From Tilletia caries (taxonomy: Eukaryota > Basidiomycota > Exobasidiomycetes > Tilletiales > Tilletiaceae): 64,000 bases of DNA. Made by a program: the position numbers and the translations under genes. The notes below the pieces were generated by a model, which ran no database searches, was not told where the DNA came from, and worked only from the letters and a program-made list of their open reading frames with translations. Where the stretch lies: contig JALUTQ010000001.1 in assembly GCA_032718865.1 (NCBI GenBank), positions 434,001-498,000 of the forward strand, in the 5' to 3' direction. Position 1 is the stretch's first letter. Each line of letters starts with the position of its first letter. Below are positions 12,078 through 24,500 of this stretch, one piece after another.

Positions 12078-12367
12078 AATGGACGGTCGAAACTTGACAT
12101 ATAGATCGCGTGTACTGGTTATATACTCGTTACCTTGGAGCACCGCCGCGGGATGATGAACGATTTATCGCATACATATGGGAGTTGTCTTCCCAGAACT
12201 CAAGGAGGCGGACCTTGCTTCTTCTCTTCCTCGATCAGGGAAAAAGAAAAGGGTGCTTCTGACGTCTTTCTGGGAGTAAACCAGAGGAAAGGAGTGTGGA
12301 AGTGGAAGTGTTGGATCGTGCATCTATTTCGCCGGAGCATTTCGCCGTGCTGGCGCTATGGCGCTGC

Positions 12368-12860
12368 TCGCGGGGAAGACCCTTATCGCCTTCCTCCCCA
12401 ATGCCACGTGTTATCGGTGATTCGGCGATCGGGACGCGCGTTAGCGCGATTTGACCACTATCTTTAGCACGCACACGTTGCATATGCTTATGGATTACAA
12501 ACAATTGGGACCGACATCAACTTTCCCTCGTAGTAGAGCGGTTAGTGATGCGGCTTGCGGTTCTGCAGGTCTGCGGATAGATTCCGTCCGTGGCCATGCT
12601 TTTTCTTTTTTTCCCTCTTTTTTTCGACTTGGTCGCCAAGTTAGGATAACATTCACCATTTTTTTTTTTTGCGGGTTAGAGTTAGCGCGTAGCGGGCAGG
12701 ATTAGACATGATAGCAATGGAGACGGACAAGACTGTCCTTTTGGTTGGGGGGGTTCCGGGGGTGCAAAGCCCCCCCGCCGAGCTGGAAGTGGGGTCACGT
12801 GATCTAGTTTTGCTCCCACGTGGAATTGGGGAGGAAGGCGATAAGGGCGTCCCTCGCGGG
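12368..12860. repeat. Inverted-repeat-bounded segment, possible MITE
   Basis: Arms at 12368-12410 and 12817-12860 are inverted copies sharing CCCTTATCGCCTTCCTCC and then CCAAT-CCACGTG with a single mismatch across about 30 bp. The segment between them holds a tRNA-like sequence and a G-rich/C-rich hairpin at about 12747-12778. No target duplication is clear and there is no open frame. The element class is unknown. Confidence 0.55.
12526..12595 (+). ncRNA. tRNA-like sequence, probably degenerate
   Basis: An A-box-like TAGTAGAGCGG and a degenerate B-box GGATAGATTCC (two mismatches to GGTTCGANTCC) are spaced as in a tRNA. Anticodon-like stem CTTGC/GCAGG and T-like stem GCGGA/TCCGT can form, but the loops are 6 and 5 nt instead of 7, and the acceptor stem does not pair well. 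T-runs follow at about 12601-12630. It looks like a decayed tRNA or the head of a tRNA-derived SINE inside the inverted-repeat segment, not a functional tRNA. Confidence 0.3.
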
Positions 12861-12877
12861 TGCGGAGACAGAGAGAA

Positions 12878-13244
12878 GTGCAGACTTGGACCGCCTCGCT
12901 TTGGACAAAGGACTTGAACGAGGTCTGGACGCTGGACTCTGACTTGGCGCCGTCGTTACTCGGTACTCCTCGTGCTTCCGATCTCCTTAACTTGGTCGCC
13001 GTTGCGCTTGGATCTCCTTCCTGCTCCAGGCTTCAGCGTGGTGTCAGATTCAGTTGGGACACAACTGACTCTGCACGACCGCGAAGTTACATATCGGTTG
13101 TTCTTCCGGCCCCCTCCCCCCTGTCTGCCCGTCGTCTCACTTTTCTTCCCTCGTCTCGCTCGCTCGCTCGCTCGCTCGCTCCTTCGTTCGTTCGGCCTTT
13201 TCTCGCCTTGTCCCGCGGTGCAAGGGCAACCGCACGCAACAGCG
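12878..13244 (+). promoter_or_regulatory. YAE1 upstream region with CTCG microsatellite
   Basis: The stretch before the YAE1 ATG holds a run of about seven CTCG units near 13156-13190, then a pyrimidine-rich tract, as in many fungal core promoters and 5' UTRs. The open frame continues upstream of 13245 without stops to 12972, but that part is low-complexity and lacks the domain. Confidence 0.5.
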
Positions 13245-14450
13245 ATGAGCAACGGCTTCCGGAGCGGGATGAGCCGAAGCCACAGCGACAGCGCCAGCGT
13301 CGCCAGCTTTAGGAGCAGTCCCAGCGGCGGCGGCGGCGGCAGTGGCAGCTTGAGCGACAGCGACATCTTCGCAGACCGCGATCCACCCATGTCCATGCCC
13401 GTGCCGCCGGTCTCCATGTCGGCCCGCTCCCGGCCGCTCACGATGGGCGAGCGCGACCTCAACAAGATGGAGGCGCAAATGGAAGATGTGAGTTGTTGTG
13501 CTCCTCACCCCTCCCTGGTGCCGCGCAGCTGTAACAAAACTCATGCCTATATTCCCAACTTTGCTCAGGCTGGATATCGAGAAGGCATCACAGCCGGCAA
13601 ACTCAGCACCTTCCAGTCCGGTTTCGACGAAGGCTTCAGCACCGTCGGCGCTCCCCTTGGCCGGGTCGTCGGACGGCTCCGGGGCGAAGCGACGAGTCTG
13701 TGCGTCTATGTCAGTCGACTGGCTGCGGATCTGCAGCCGCAGCCCGCAGGTCCAAGCGCGCGTGAGGGCTCATCGGGGCACGGCGCGGTGAACGACGACG
13801 ACGACGGAGAAGAAGAAGAAGAAGAGGAGGGTTCGAATGAGGACGGGCCACAACAGCATATCGAGCTACAGTATGAAGACGGAGATGTGTTGCCCGGTCG
13901 GCAGGGCAGGGCGGTCAATGGACACGGCGGACAGCACTCGTCGACAGAAGCTCTTCATCCCATCTTCGCCAAAGAGGACGTCCCTCCCGGCCCCGGTCGA
14001 GCACGAGTCCGCTTAAAGAGCCGAGGAGCGACGATTACTTCCTCCACACGACCATCAGGGAACCAAGGCGGAAGTGGAAGCGGAAGCGGACGACGAGGTG
14101 TCGGAGGCGCAGTCCCATCGAGCCGGATGCTCGCTAACAACCCTACGACAGCCCATCTCAAGCCTGCGGACATCTTGACACTCCTGCGCGAAGCGCAGGC
14201 ACTCCTCAAAGACACACAAGAGCTCTCGCTCGAAAAGCTCGCCCCGCCGGACGAAGAGGCGTTGGCGCACGAGCACGAGCACGCCATGATGGCCGCTGCA
14301 GGTGCTGCGGATGGGGATGCGCGCGCGGGTTCTGGGTCCTCCGTGCATTGGACGCGGGAGAGTGAGGGCGAGCGCGCGAGACGGGAGGCCATCTTGCCGG
14401 GGCTGTATGCGCGCTTGCATGCGGTCAAGACGGTTTTGGGGCTCGTCTGA
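13245..14450 (+). CDS. YAE1: Yae1-domain protein
   Basis: Yae1 with Lto1 acts as an adaptor of cytosolic Fe-S assembly for the ribosome-recycling ABC protein Rli1. Exons 13245-13487 and 13569-14450 join in phase 0 for about 374 residues. The signature deca-GX3 region AGYREGITAGK...QSGFDEGFSTVGAPLG lies right after the intron, near residues 82-115. The protein is longer than yeast Yae1 because of an acidic Asp/Glu run near residue 185 and a disordered Gly-rich linker. The C-terminal helix TAHLKPADILTLLREAQ may be a second conserved segment. The start at 13245 was chosen because it precedes a Ser-rich leader with the frame intact; upstream in-frame ATGs lie in low-complexity sequence. Family assignment rests on the GX3 repeats. 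Confidence 0.75.
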   Translation: MSNGFRSGMSRSHSDSASVASFRSSPSGGGGGSGSLSDSDIFADRDPPMSMPVPPVSMSARSRPLTMGERDLNKMEAQMEDVSCCAPHPSLVPRSCNKTHAYIPNFAQAGYREGITAGKLSTFQSGFDEGFSTVGAPLGRVVGRLRGEATSLCVYVSRLAADLQPQPAGPSAREGSSGHGAVNDDDDGEEEEEEEGSNEDGPQQHIELQYEDGDVLPGRQGRAVNGHGGQHSSTEALHPIFAKEDVPPGPGRARVRLKSRGATITSSTRPSGNQGGSGSGSGRRGVGGAVPSSRMLANNPTTAHLKPADILTLLREAQALLKDTQELSLEKLAPPDEEALAHEHEHAMMAAAGAADGDARAGSGSSVHWTRESEGERARREAILPGLYARLHAVKTVLGLV

Positions 14451-14862
14451 TCACTCTCTTTTTCTCTACGACACCTTTCTGAAATGGTCACGGCAATTCA
14501 ATCCACACGGGTTGCTCTCTTGCATTTCGCTCGCTCAAGCTGGCGGGTCCTTCACTCAGTGCCCTGGCATTCAAGTTCCAGCTGGGGAACGCTTCCTGAC
14601 GGGACGGGCTCCGCTGTCCTCAAGATCAGAGCGGCACCACAGCAGCCCCTTTCAGGCTGATGAAGCGTAAGCTCAGGTCGAAAGAGGGTTCGTTGCGGCT
14701 GCGATAGAAACGTAGGATGAAAGAGAACGGAGAAGAGACGGCGGAGTATGCATGGAAGTGTCGACAGAGGGAGAAATGCGCTTGCGATCATTCGAAGTGT
14801 TAGTCTCCTAACTCCTTGTTCCTCTCGTTCCACATCGCCGCTTTCGCAGGATCGAAATCCAA
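14451..14862. other. Convergent intergenic region YAE1/ESS1
   Basis: 412 bp between the two stop codons. No gene, repeat or RNA recognised; it should contain both 3' UTRs and terminators. Confidence 0.6.
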
Positions 14863-15566
14863 TCATGCCGTACGGAGGATGACGTGCGTCCCGCTCTCGG
14901 TGTTGATGATGTCGCTCAAACCGCCGACGGGCAGGGCATATGTCGCTTCCTCGAAGGGTTTCTGCATCTGTCCGCGGCCGAAGAAGCCGAGGTCGCCGCC
15001 CTTGGAGGCGGACGAGCAGTCGCTGTTTGCTCACAAGGATATGGTAAGCAAGGAAGAAAGGGAAACTGGAGCGCGCGGAGGGTTCTTTTTGGACTCTCAC
15101 CTGTGCACGCTGGCGAGTTTTCCGAATTCCTCTGCTGATGGGTTGGGGCCCAATGCATCGATGTGCTGTCGGATCGTCTGTTCAGCTTCTTCTTGCGATC
15201 GCGTGATATTTTGCTGCATGTGCGGAGAGAAGAGAGAGCGCGTGTGTATAAGCCGCATATAGCTCAGGCAAACAAAGAGCAACGCATAAGTAAACTCACC
15301 TCCTTCCAGCTGGACGGCCGTCGGCTGCCACGGTGCTTGACGAGCAAGTGAGATGCGCGGACCTTGTCGGAGCTAGCACCGCCTGCGCCAGAAGCAGCAT
15401 TGGCAGCCTGCTGTTGGAACTGGTGTGCTCCCGGCAGCTGTCTGATGTCGTCCTCGCTCAGGCCTGCAGGAGGCTCCCACGAGGACTGGTTGGAGGCCGT
15501 GTTGTAGAAGTACGGGAGCCTGTGCGTGTTTGAGAAGCGGACTTCCCACTGCTGTGCGTCGCTCAT
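14863..15566 (-). CDS. ESS1: Peptidyl-prolyl isomerase, Pin1/Ess1 type
   Basis: Parvulin isomerase acting on phospho-Ser/Thr-Pro bonds, notably in the RNA polymerase II C-terminal domain. Three exons (15300-15566, 15101-15213, 14863-15022) give 179 residues, close to yeast Ess1. The WW domain comes first: [16 protein letters not shown] with the second Trp in SSWEPP. Then a short Gln/Ala/Gly linker and the rotamase: [19 protein letters not shown] with the phosphate-binding basic residues, then [18 protein letters not shown] with the catalytic Cys, [12 protein letters not shown], and THVILRTA at the C-terminus. It is divergent with UTP18, sharing a 272-bp promoter. Confidence 0.95.
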
Positions 15567-15838
15567 GCTGGCAAGAAGATGTTGGCTGTTGGCTGTCCGG
15601 GTCGAGACTGTCGGTGATCGTGGTCCGCACGTTGCTCTCATCAAGCGCGTGTCTGTGCGTCGAGGACCGAGGTGTTTATTTTGTGGAGTCCCGGAAGCCG
15701 GAACACGCGGGCCGATCGACCGGGATTTGCAGCTTGGTCCCGAATCCCGATGCCACCCAGGGACAAAAAAATTCGAGCTTCGAGGATGAGCGGCGAGCGC
15801 GTCGAGCTCATCAACTGGATTCACTGGAACACGTAGAA
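15567..15838. promoter_or_regulatory. Bidirectional promoter ESS1/UTP18
   Basis: 272 bp separate the two start codons, so both promoters must overlap here. No clear TATA box was seen. Confidence 0.6.
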
Positions 15839-18168
15839 ATGGCGAACAAGCGCAAGGCTCACGACAGCGGACGGCGGAGAGGCGCGGAGGTCGACAAGCT
15901 CCAGCAGCAGGAGGACGATCTCGTTGCCAGTCTCTTCGGCGGCACCCCGGCGGGCAAGCGCATCAAGACCGCTCCCAGTGTTCCCACAGCAACGACGGCG
16001 CGGAGGAGCGACGGAATCGAGCAGGACGGACAGGATGGGGACGACGACAGCGATGATCTCTGGACGGGGCTCGAGCATGTCGACAATGGTCAAGTGAGTC
16101 TGTACCCAGAGCTGCACGCATAACCCGCATATAGGCTGACCGCGAGAGGTCTTCCCGTTTAATTTGCCCCACCATAGCTATTCAGCGTCGACGGTGGCCT
16201 AGACTCTCAAGAATCCGACGAAGAAGACGGAGAAGAGCTCGAAGATCTGAGCGAGATCGACTACGAGGCCGAAAGCGAGGAAGAGGAGGACGTCGACAGG
16301 GAGAAGGAGGAGGAGACAGCAACAAGAAGAACATCCTCCGCCAAGCGCGAACCATCGGGTCGGAAAAAGGCAGCATGGACCGATACAGATGATGCACAAC
16401 TCGTCGTCGCTCTTGCGGGAGCCAATTCGCGCGCCGCAGATGGGAGCTTCGTCGGGACGAAGCGGTTACGCAAGTTGCGTCAACACGCCGACGAGAAGGA
16501 GGTCAGTGGACTCGAATACGAGGCCCGGCTGCGCAAGATGTGAGTTGATTCCTTTTGCTGGGGTTGGCGTGAGCATGCGAGGATCCTGACGAGTCTTGTT
16601 GTCGTGGCATTTTCTCAGCTTTGAGAAGTTGCACCCTCGGCCCTCATGGGCATCGCGAACTCGCAAAGGAGATATCGACTACAACATGGCCATCCCACCC
16701 GCTTCCACGGACGCGCTCCTTCTCTCGGAACTGCTCTCTCGGGATAGCGGTCTGGTTGCTCGCGCGACGGGCCAGAGCAAAGTCCGCGCTAGGCTGATGC
16801 CAGATGGTCTCGAGATGGAGCGGCTGCGCAATGCGAACGAGTCTCAGGGACGCGACGACGATGCTGCGGTGGAGAGCGTAGGCTTTCATCCTACCTCAAA
16901 TGCTAACATCCTCATATCGGCCACCCGCAATCGCAAAGTTCGACTGTTCCAGGTACGTCGTTGAGCGAGCACAGAGGCACGCCAGGTAGCATTTACTTTG
17001 GTATTTTCATGGGTCTAAGCTCTACTGACCTCCCCTCAGATCGATGGCAAAGCCAACCCTCTGCTTCATACCATCAATCTTCCCGACCTCACTCTCCAAA
17101 CCGCGCTCTTCCACCCATTGGGCACCACAGCATTCTTCGCCGGCGCACGTCCCTTCTTCTACACTCACGACTTCATCACCGGCACCACCACCCGCAGTCT
17201 TCCCTGGAGAGGAACCGTAGACGGCGCCTATGACGGCAGCGAAGTCGAACGTGATCTCAGCTTTGCGAGATTCCAGCCTTTGCATGGCACGGGGAACCTG
17301 CTGGCTATTGGCGGTAAGAGGGGCACGATCCATCTCTTGGACTGGGGGAACAGCGCTAATTCGGCGTCAGGCACCACCGGTCGAGGCTCCCTCGTCGGCT
17401 CGCTGCGCATGAATGCGCCTCTGGTTGGGATGGCCTGGGACCCCTCGGACTCGGCCGGTGGCAATCGCCTCGTCACGCTCTCCAAGGAAGGGCGCGCCCA
17501 CGTATGGGATATCCGGAATATGCGCTGCGAGGCAGTCCGGCTTGATCTCGGCCTGTACTCCCCCAAGGGTCTCGAAGTCAGTCCGACTTCGATCTTGTCG
17601 GGAGATTCTATCGCGGGCAACTCGGGCTCGTCGCATGCTTGGCTCGTCGGGTCGGAGGCTGGCATTGTCAGCGTGTACGACGACAAATTTGCGGCTGTCG
17701 GCGGTGATGTCTCTGCCACGAGTGCACGCGGGGGCGTGTCGGCAAGTTCTGCGGTGGTGGAGGTGCCCAACTTCACGTCGCGAGAGACGATGTCGGCTCG
17801 TAAGACGGTTGACAACCTCACCACGGCGATTACGACTATGAAGTTTAATCACGACGGGCAGATCTGTGCTGTGGCCAGTCGGAATAAGAAGGACTCGCTC
17901 AAGGTGGTGAGTTGTTTTTTGGCTCTTGTGTTCAACCCAGAGTATTGTGCGAAAGTTCGTCATGCTCAACACCACTCCCTTCCCTTTATCGTGTACCTGT
18001 CGACAGCTGCATACATCGACGCTGCGAGTATTTCCCAATTGGCCGACCTCCGGGACACCGTTGCACCACGTCACTGCCATCGACTTCTCGCGCCGGGGTG
18101 AATTCGCTGCGATTGGCAATAGCAAGGGTCGCGTGCTCTTGTACGAGGTCAAGCATTATGCTTCCTGA
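15839..18168 (+). CDS. UTP18: U3 snoRNA-associated protein Utp18, WD40
   Basis: A subunit of the small-subunit processome (UtpB) needed for 18S rRNA maturation in the nucleolus. Five exons: 15839-16093, 16178-16539, 16619-16952, 17040-17906, 18007-18168; about 659 residues. The N-terminus is basic then strongly acidic, followed by the conserved lead-in YEARLRKMFEKLHPRPSWA, then WD40 blades: VESVGFHPTSNANILISAT, LFHPLGTTAFFAG, SFARFQPLHGTGNLLAIGG, GMAWDPSDS, RAHVWDIRNM, AITTMKFNHDGQICAVASR, and the final NWPTSGTPLHHVTAIDFS typical of Utp18. A low-complexity insertion occurs around residue 520. It converges on UBR1. Confidence 0.93.
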
Positions 18169-18581
18169 GGCATCTTCCTTTGTCGTTCGAACAGTGATAA
18201 CTATATTTGGCAATCGCACGAGATCGCAGTTCCTCAAGCGGCTCTACCCACAGCTTCGGCAGAAGACAAGGCACCCTCCAGCTTTCCGTTTCTTTGCCGG
18301 GACGATGGACCTGCTCACAAAGTCACAAGCATCTCGGGCCGTTCTCCGGAGGGCCGCGATCGTCCTTCGGCCCGTCAGGTAAAGACGCCCTGTCTTCCAG
18401 ACACTTCTGAGGATACAACTGGGATTTCTTTGCTCACGATATCGATGACAGAAGATGGAGTAAAGGAGAAGAGTGAGGGAGAGGAAAAATGTTGGGCAGT
18501 CAAAAGGGGCGTAGAGAAGAGAAAGTATGTGAAGTGACCGAACGCTGGGAAGAACTTCAGAATGCTGTCCAGCCTCCTTCG
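18169..18581. other. Convergent intergenic region UTP18/UBR1
   Basis: 413 bp between two stops; frames here are short and show no domain. Nothing recognised beyond presumed 3' UTRs. Confidence 0.55.
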
Positions 18582-21500
18582 TCAACGTCCTGGGCAGATC
18601 GATGGCGGTGTATGAACATTTCGATCTGTCAGCTGCGTTTCTTCCTCGAATCATGGATCTGGGAAACCGACTCACCGCCTCCAACTTTCGGGCGACAACG
18701 GTCGCGACAGTGTGACCGAGCCAATGTCTCCGCACCTCGTCGTAGCGTTGTTGGTGTAACTTCTGGGGTCGGCCACGTCTACTTCCACAGAAGGCCTTTG
18801 GTGGTTAGCTTTCGCCTGTCTTGGGAAGTGGGGAACATATATTCTGAAGATCTGCGCAAAACGTACCTCAGTCCGACGTCCATCTCGCCGTGGGTGTCGA
18901 GGTAAGGCGACGCGAGGAAGCTGCCGTTCCGGTGATAGAGTAGCAACAGACAGTTGGAATTCGACTTGAAGTAGATTCCTACCGCTCCGGCACATCTGAA
19001 AGAGCGAGTAGATAGGAAAGAAGTGGCGAGGACAAGTCAGTCTTCAGGCTCTGCGGACTCTGGCCATAAGTCTCCGGAAACTCACTCTCCCATATGCTGG
19101 AAACACTCCCCCTTGGCGTCCTCATCGCCCTCCTCCTCCGTCTGGCAGCAGATCATCTGGCAGCACTGCACCTCCGCGCACATGAGACAGATCGCACTCG
19201 ATGTCGGTATCGTTCCGCATCGGTTGCAGACCTTCTTCTGCGCCTGCTGGAGCAAATCCGCCAGGTCGTCAGGCAAAGCGACAAGCTCGTAGATGTGTGG
19301 ATGCTCCAACGCAAGCAGTCGCTGTGTTGCTCGGCTGGTCGGGTTGAAGATGGAGATGGGAGCGGGTCGGAACAGAGAGCTGAGCGGTGCAAAGGCGTGC
19401 CGAATCCAGCCTTCTATCAGACTAGACATAGGAGTCTGGCGCTCGCCTCTCTTGGGCAGGGCAACGCGCGGCGAGGGAATCTTGAGGGCGGTCAACAGTC
19501 GAACGTACTCGCTCCTGTCTCGCATGTGAGCAGGAAGGGCTGCGACAGAACCCTCGCCGAGTGCGACGGAGTGTAATATGGCCGCTCGGCGGAGGAAAGG
19601 TAGTGTGTAGCTGCTGATCGTTTTTGCCAGGCAATCGTCATCCCACTGGTCGATCCCAATCGAGAGGTTACCGCGAACGTAGCCTACCACTTGGACGACA
19701 TTCGTGATGAGCCACTTGACGTCCGGGAACACTTCTCGCGCTGTCTTGAGATCCTCTGGGTCGACATGGCTGGCGCGCAAGTACTGGGACACACGATTGG
19801 CGCCCGCTGACTGGCCCTGCGACCAGACGATCGACTGCGCCAGACCGTAAATAACCTGGACGATGGTTACGTAGTACATCAACGATGTGACGTGAGTGAG
19901 GCAGTCGGGAGCCAAGATCGCAGTTTCGACCAGGATGGTGAGCGGGTCGCGAAGCAACAGCGGCAGTTTGACCGCATCTTCTTGGCCCCAATGGGGCAAA
20001 AGTCGCTTGATCAAGCCCCTGCGCATGTCCATCAAGCCAGTCTCCCCGTGCTTGTCCGAGACTGCCAAGCTGCGGAGACAGTGCAGCAATGAGCTCAACA
20101 GCCGCACCGTCTGTTCGGACAGCCCACCAGCCACGGTACGCGCCAGGCCAGAATTGGCATTCGCTGAGATGCTCGAGTCTCCCCCCATTCCGCGATGAGA
20201 GACTTCCAGCATGCCAATCGTGTACGCAACCAATTCCTCCGGGAGATACATCTTCGGACTCGGCAGTGCTGTAATGCTCCTTGCCTGCCAGTCCTTCCGA
20301 TCCGCCAAGAGCTCGGCTGAGAGCGGGCCTACCACGCTCACAAGTCGATCCAACATCTGAAACTCGGGAGTACCGGTATCGGTCCGCATCGAGCGATGCG
20401 GCCGGAACGCCTTCTCCGCTTCTTCAGCATACCACTGCAGGAATGTACCTGTGCCGTGCTGAGTGTCCTGGAAGTCGCTGGCCGATACACGCGACTCCTT
20501 CAGGATATCGATGTCGATCTTGCGCAACCAGTCAGAGAACGTAGGCGAACTGGTGGCAGCCGCAGCATTCTCTTCTTGCTTCGGACCGGGAGGTATGGGA
20601 AGAATGACGTTGCCAAGGCTTTTGCACAACGGACACACAAACTCGAATCGCTCCAAGTCTTCCGGTTGGTTCCGTGCCACCTGGCTGTTGTGTCGCTGCT
20701 CCGTCGATTGGCAGTAGCTCTGGAAGCAGGTGACATGCATCAGATGCCCACACGTCGAGGCGTGCAGACCGAAGCGATGTTCTGAGGTTGGGAACATCCC
20801 TGTCGGTGTGGGGCCGGCAACATTCGGCCGCGCCTCTGGACGCGCACGCACCCGCTTCCCATCCGCGCCGAAACGATCGAGAGTGAGTGGAGTGTCGACA
20901 ACTTGTTGAAAGTATCGACTCTCGTGGTACGGCGTCAGTCGCATGGTCCGACTCGTCTGCACATGCACCAAGCTTCCAAATGCTTGAGAAGAGTCGAGCT
21001 CTTCCTGACACATGATGCAGCTTCCGTAGCTCGGCTCAGCTGGCTTCGTATCCTCCGCTCCATCCGTTTCTTCATCCATCTCCTCATCGTCGTCGTCGTC
21101 TTCGTCCCCGTACGCCTCGAGAAGGCTCTTCTGCTGGGCAGAGAACTGCAGCATGATTGCTGCCTGTCGCGCCTTCGCCGCAGCTTTCTTTGCATCCTCC
21201 GCCGACTTGGCCTTGCCTACATCGCTGTCCTGCTTGCGATAGGTTCGCAGGGTGCTCGTACAGTCGATGAGTGTTGCCGAACGCTCGATGATCCAGGTAA
21301 TCCGAGGCTTGAACGCCTTGAAGTTGGCATCACTTTCCATCCGGCACAAGAGTGACAGGACATCGGCGGGGTTTTCGGTGTTGGAGGACGCTGGGTTTGT
21401 GCCGGCAATCCGCGCCGATGGACCTGTAAGCCATGCAGCAAATGCAGCCTCCTGCTCTACAAGACCGATGGTGATCAGGTGAAGAGTGGCCTCTACCAGT

Positions 21501-24500
21501 GTATCGGGAACGTCCTCCATCGCATAGTATGCGTTGGCGAGAGCGACGAACACGATCTCTACAAATGTCGATGTCACCACCGTGCTCGACAGCCGGCCAT
21601 CTGCAAACGGTCCGTACGGCACGTCCATCTTCTGGGGCAGCCCGACAGGCTCAGAGTCTGGCAAGCCCTTCTTCCGCTGACGCTGCTGCAGTACCTCCTC
21701 CACCTGTTCCCGCTGGTTCCGGGAGTAGTGGTAGAAGAAAGGCTGGACCTCGTCGTAAAACTCGTCCTTGAGCTCGAAGATGCCGAGATCCGCGGTACCA
21801 TCAGGCGCCCGGAAGTTGGACACCTGTGTGAGGACGCGGTCAAAGTTGCAGCTTTCGGTCAGACGCTCCGAGATGAGTTTGGTCACTTCGGAGTAGGTGC
21901 CTTGGCCGAGGGCCAGAGCATGAATAATCTCGCGCCGAAGATGACGCTCGACCTCCCACTCGGCCGCTCTGGAAGGTTCGGAGAGGAGACCGATCAAGAG
22001 CAGCAGGAACTCCTCAACGATGTAGATGAGCTGTTGTGCATCGAGAACGTCGTGCTCAAAGTCGCCGGAGAAGAACTTGACGACGTCGAACCGGTCCATC
22101 AGCGTCGCGAGCCACTGCTCCTGGTTCACGAGCACGAATCCGCACTGCAACATGAACAGATCCTGGTCGTACATGGTGTCCCTCATGGTCACGTCGCGGT
22201 AGTGATGCGACTGCTGCCGGATCGCGTAGCCGTTGCGTACCCAAAGTCCTGACCGGATTTGCGCAACCTTGACGCAGACACGAAGTGGGAAGTCCATCAT
22301 AGACAGGATGTCATCGGTGTCGAAAGTCCGCGTCAAAATTTCCGACACGTCCTTGAGGCCGTGCTGTTCGAGATTATCTTGCGACAGCAACTTGCTGTGC
22401 CGGAATAGGCCTGACAGGAGCCAGTGCAGAGGGTGATGGAAAGAAACCGGCTGCCTGTCGACGCGGAAGCGAAGCACACGCCACTCCTTTCCTCCAACCT
22501 CGACAGTGTGGAACGCAGGCTCAAGGCCAGGTTCTTCCGCATCCCTGACCAAGTTGGCATCCTTTGTTGCCAGTTGGGTGGTCGCCTCCTTGATTCTCTG
22601 CGCGGTCACATTGATCGCCCGCACGAGGGAAAGGAGATCGCCCTTCGCATACGCGACTGCCAAGAGCTGGGCAAAGCCGCCAAGACGGGACAGTACGTGA
22701 AAGACGAGCCACCAAACGTCCATCTCGTACTCGACGTGCAAGTCGACCGCCCGTTTCTCGGGCGTGACCGCGTTGAACATCTGCAGGAAGCTGAGAAAGT
22801 CCTCGAGGTGCCGGGGTTCTTCCACGATGAGCCGCTGCACGCCATCTGCCGCGATCAGATATCGAAGATGACAGAAGATATGCCAACACCGCTGTCCCTT
22901 TAGGAGCGACCACCGAGTTTCGATCGGTCCAGTGTCGGTAATTGTAGGCGGTAGTTCCAATCTCCGGAACTTCTCTTCTGTCGGCATTCCAGTCGTGCAG
23001 CACACTTGGAGGAGCTGCAGCATCTTCTTCAAATAGTCGTGCTTGGACACAAGCTCGAGGGCAATCGATGGTACCGTGAACAGTTGCACTGCCAGGAAGT
23101 ATACGGTCTGGTCTGGCTCGCGGTCCCTGAAAATGAATGTTTCGGCTAACTTGGCGTAGACTTGGGCGAAGCGGACCGCTGCGCACGCTCGTCAATAGCA
23201 GGCGATCATTCTGTCAGTCACCGTAACAATACATCTTAAGAGGAGCGAGGGGAAATGCACTCACCAATTTCGCGACGAATCTCCTTCAGTGTGGTCAGAG
23301 CCAGGAGGATGCTCTGGCAGCACATACGCGCCTCCTTCCACATCTTGTGGTCAAGTAAGAAGATCCCATCCACGCGACGCAAGTCCGCCGTATTGAAGAA
23401 TTCCTGACTCATTTTGCCTTGGTTGACCGGCCGCTGCGGCGTCCAGGGTATCAGGAATTGCGCAGTGAGCAGTGCTCTCAGCGTTGGAGCCGCGGACTCA
23501 AGCCGGTTCTCCTTGCCTGCGTCCGGTGGAGAAGATTGCTGTGTCGGGGGGATGAAAACTGTCGCGTTTGCGAGATCGAAGATGTAGTCTAGTAGCAGTC
23601 CCGCAAGGTCTTCCGCGAAAATGTCGTATGCGGGTCTGATAGAGACGGCGAGATCGATGGTGCTCAGCCTCTGCGCCATCACGGTGAGCTCCTTGAGCGA
23701 TGCCGATGTTCTGATGACTTGTCGCCCCTGTTTGCAATGAGATACAGGATGGCATGAGCACCTCCTCAATTTCATCTTGAGAAAGGTTTGCACCACTCGG
23801 AAGAAGACACATCCTACTCACATGCGCATCTACACCATCCGCTATCACCCTTGCCTGCTGCTTGTTGAGCCGCGTCGAGTTCTGAGTCACCTTCATGACC
23901 TGGTTGATCACTTCGTTGAAAGTGTGACTCTCGTCGTTCCACAGCACCAAGCTGTACATTCGCGGACTTTCAGCGTCGAGTGGTGAGCGCAGTGTCGGGA
24001 GTGACGACGCAACCTGCTCGCCACGAATGGCTGATACATTTCCGAGCGTCTCTTCAGGCGCGTGCTCGACGGTGTCTAGGATGAAGTCGAGCACTTCGCC
24101 GACATGCCTGGAGATGGCGCGAGCGACCTCTGGTGGGCATCGATCTAGCAGTGGTTGTAGACTGCCAAAGAAACTGTGCACCGTTCCGGTCTCCTCGTTG
24201 CCGGCGTCGACGTCGACGTCGATGTCGTCTTTCATGTCCTCATCTGCGGCCGATGCCTCGAGTTCGTCCAGAGGCTGACGCGAAGATGAAGCCGATGCTT
24301 GGGTTTGATCGTGGTCGTGATAGAGGCACTTGACAGGCTGTTGCCAAGCCTCGTCATCACCACAGTCGCAACACCCGCCCGTCTTTTCGCAGAGAGAGAA
24401 AACAACATCATGATGTTCCTTGAGGTGAATAGACGCGTTGAAGCATGGCGCGCATTGCACACATGTGTCATCAAGTGCACAGTCACTGTAAAGAGAGTGA

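Noticed and set aside
12526..12595. Functional tRNA gene
   Set aside because: Loop lengths of 6 and 5 nt, poor acceptor stem and B-box mismatches; kept only as tRNA-like.
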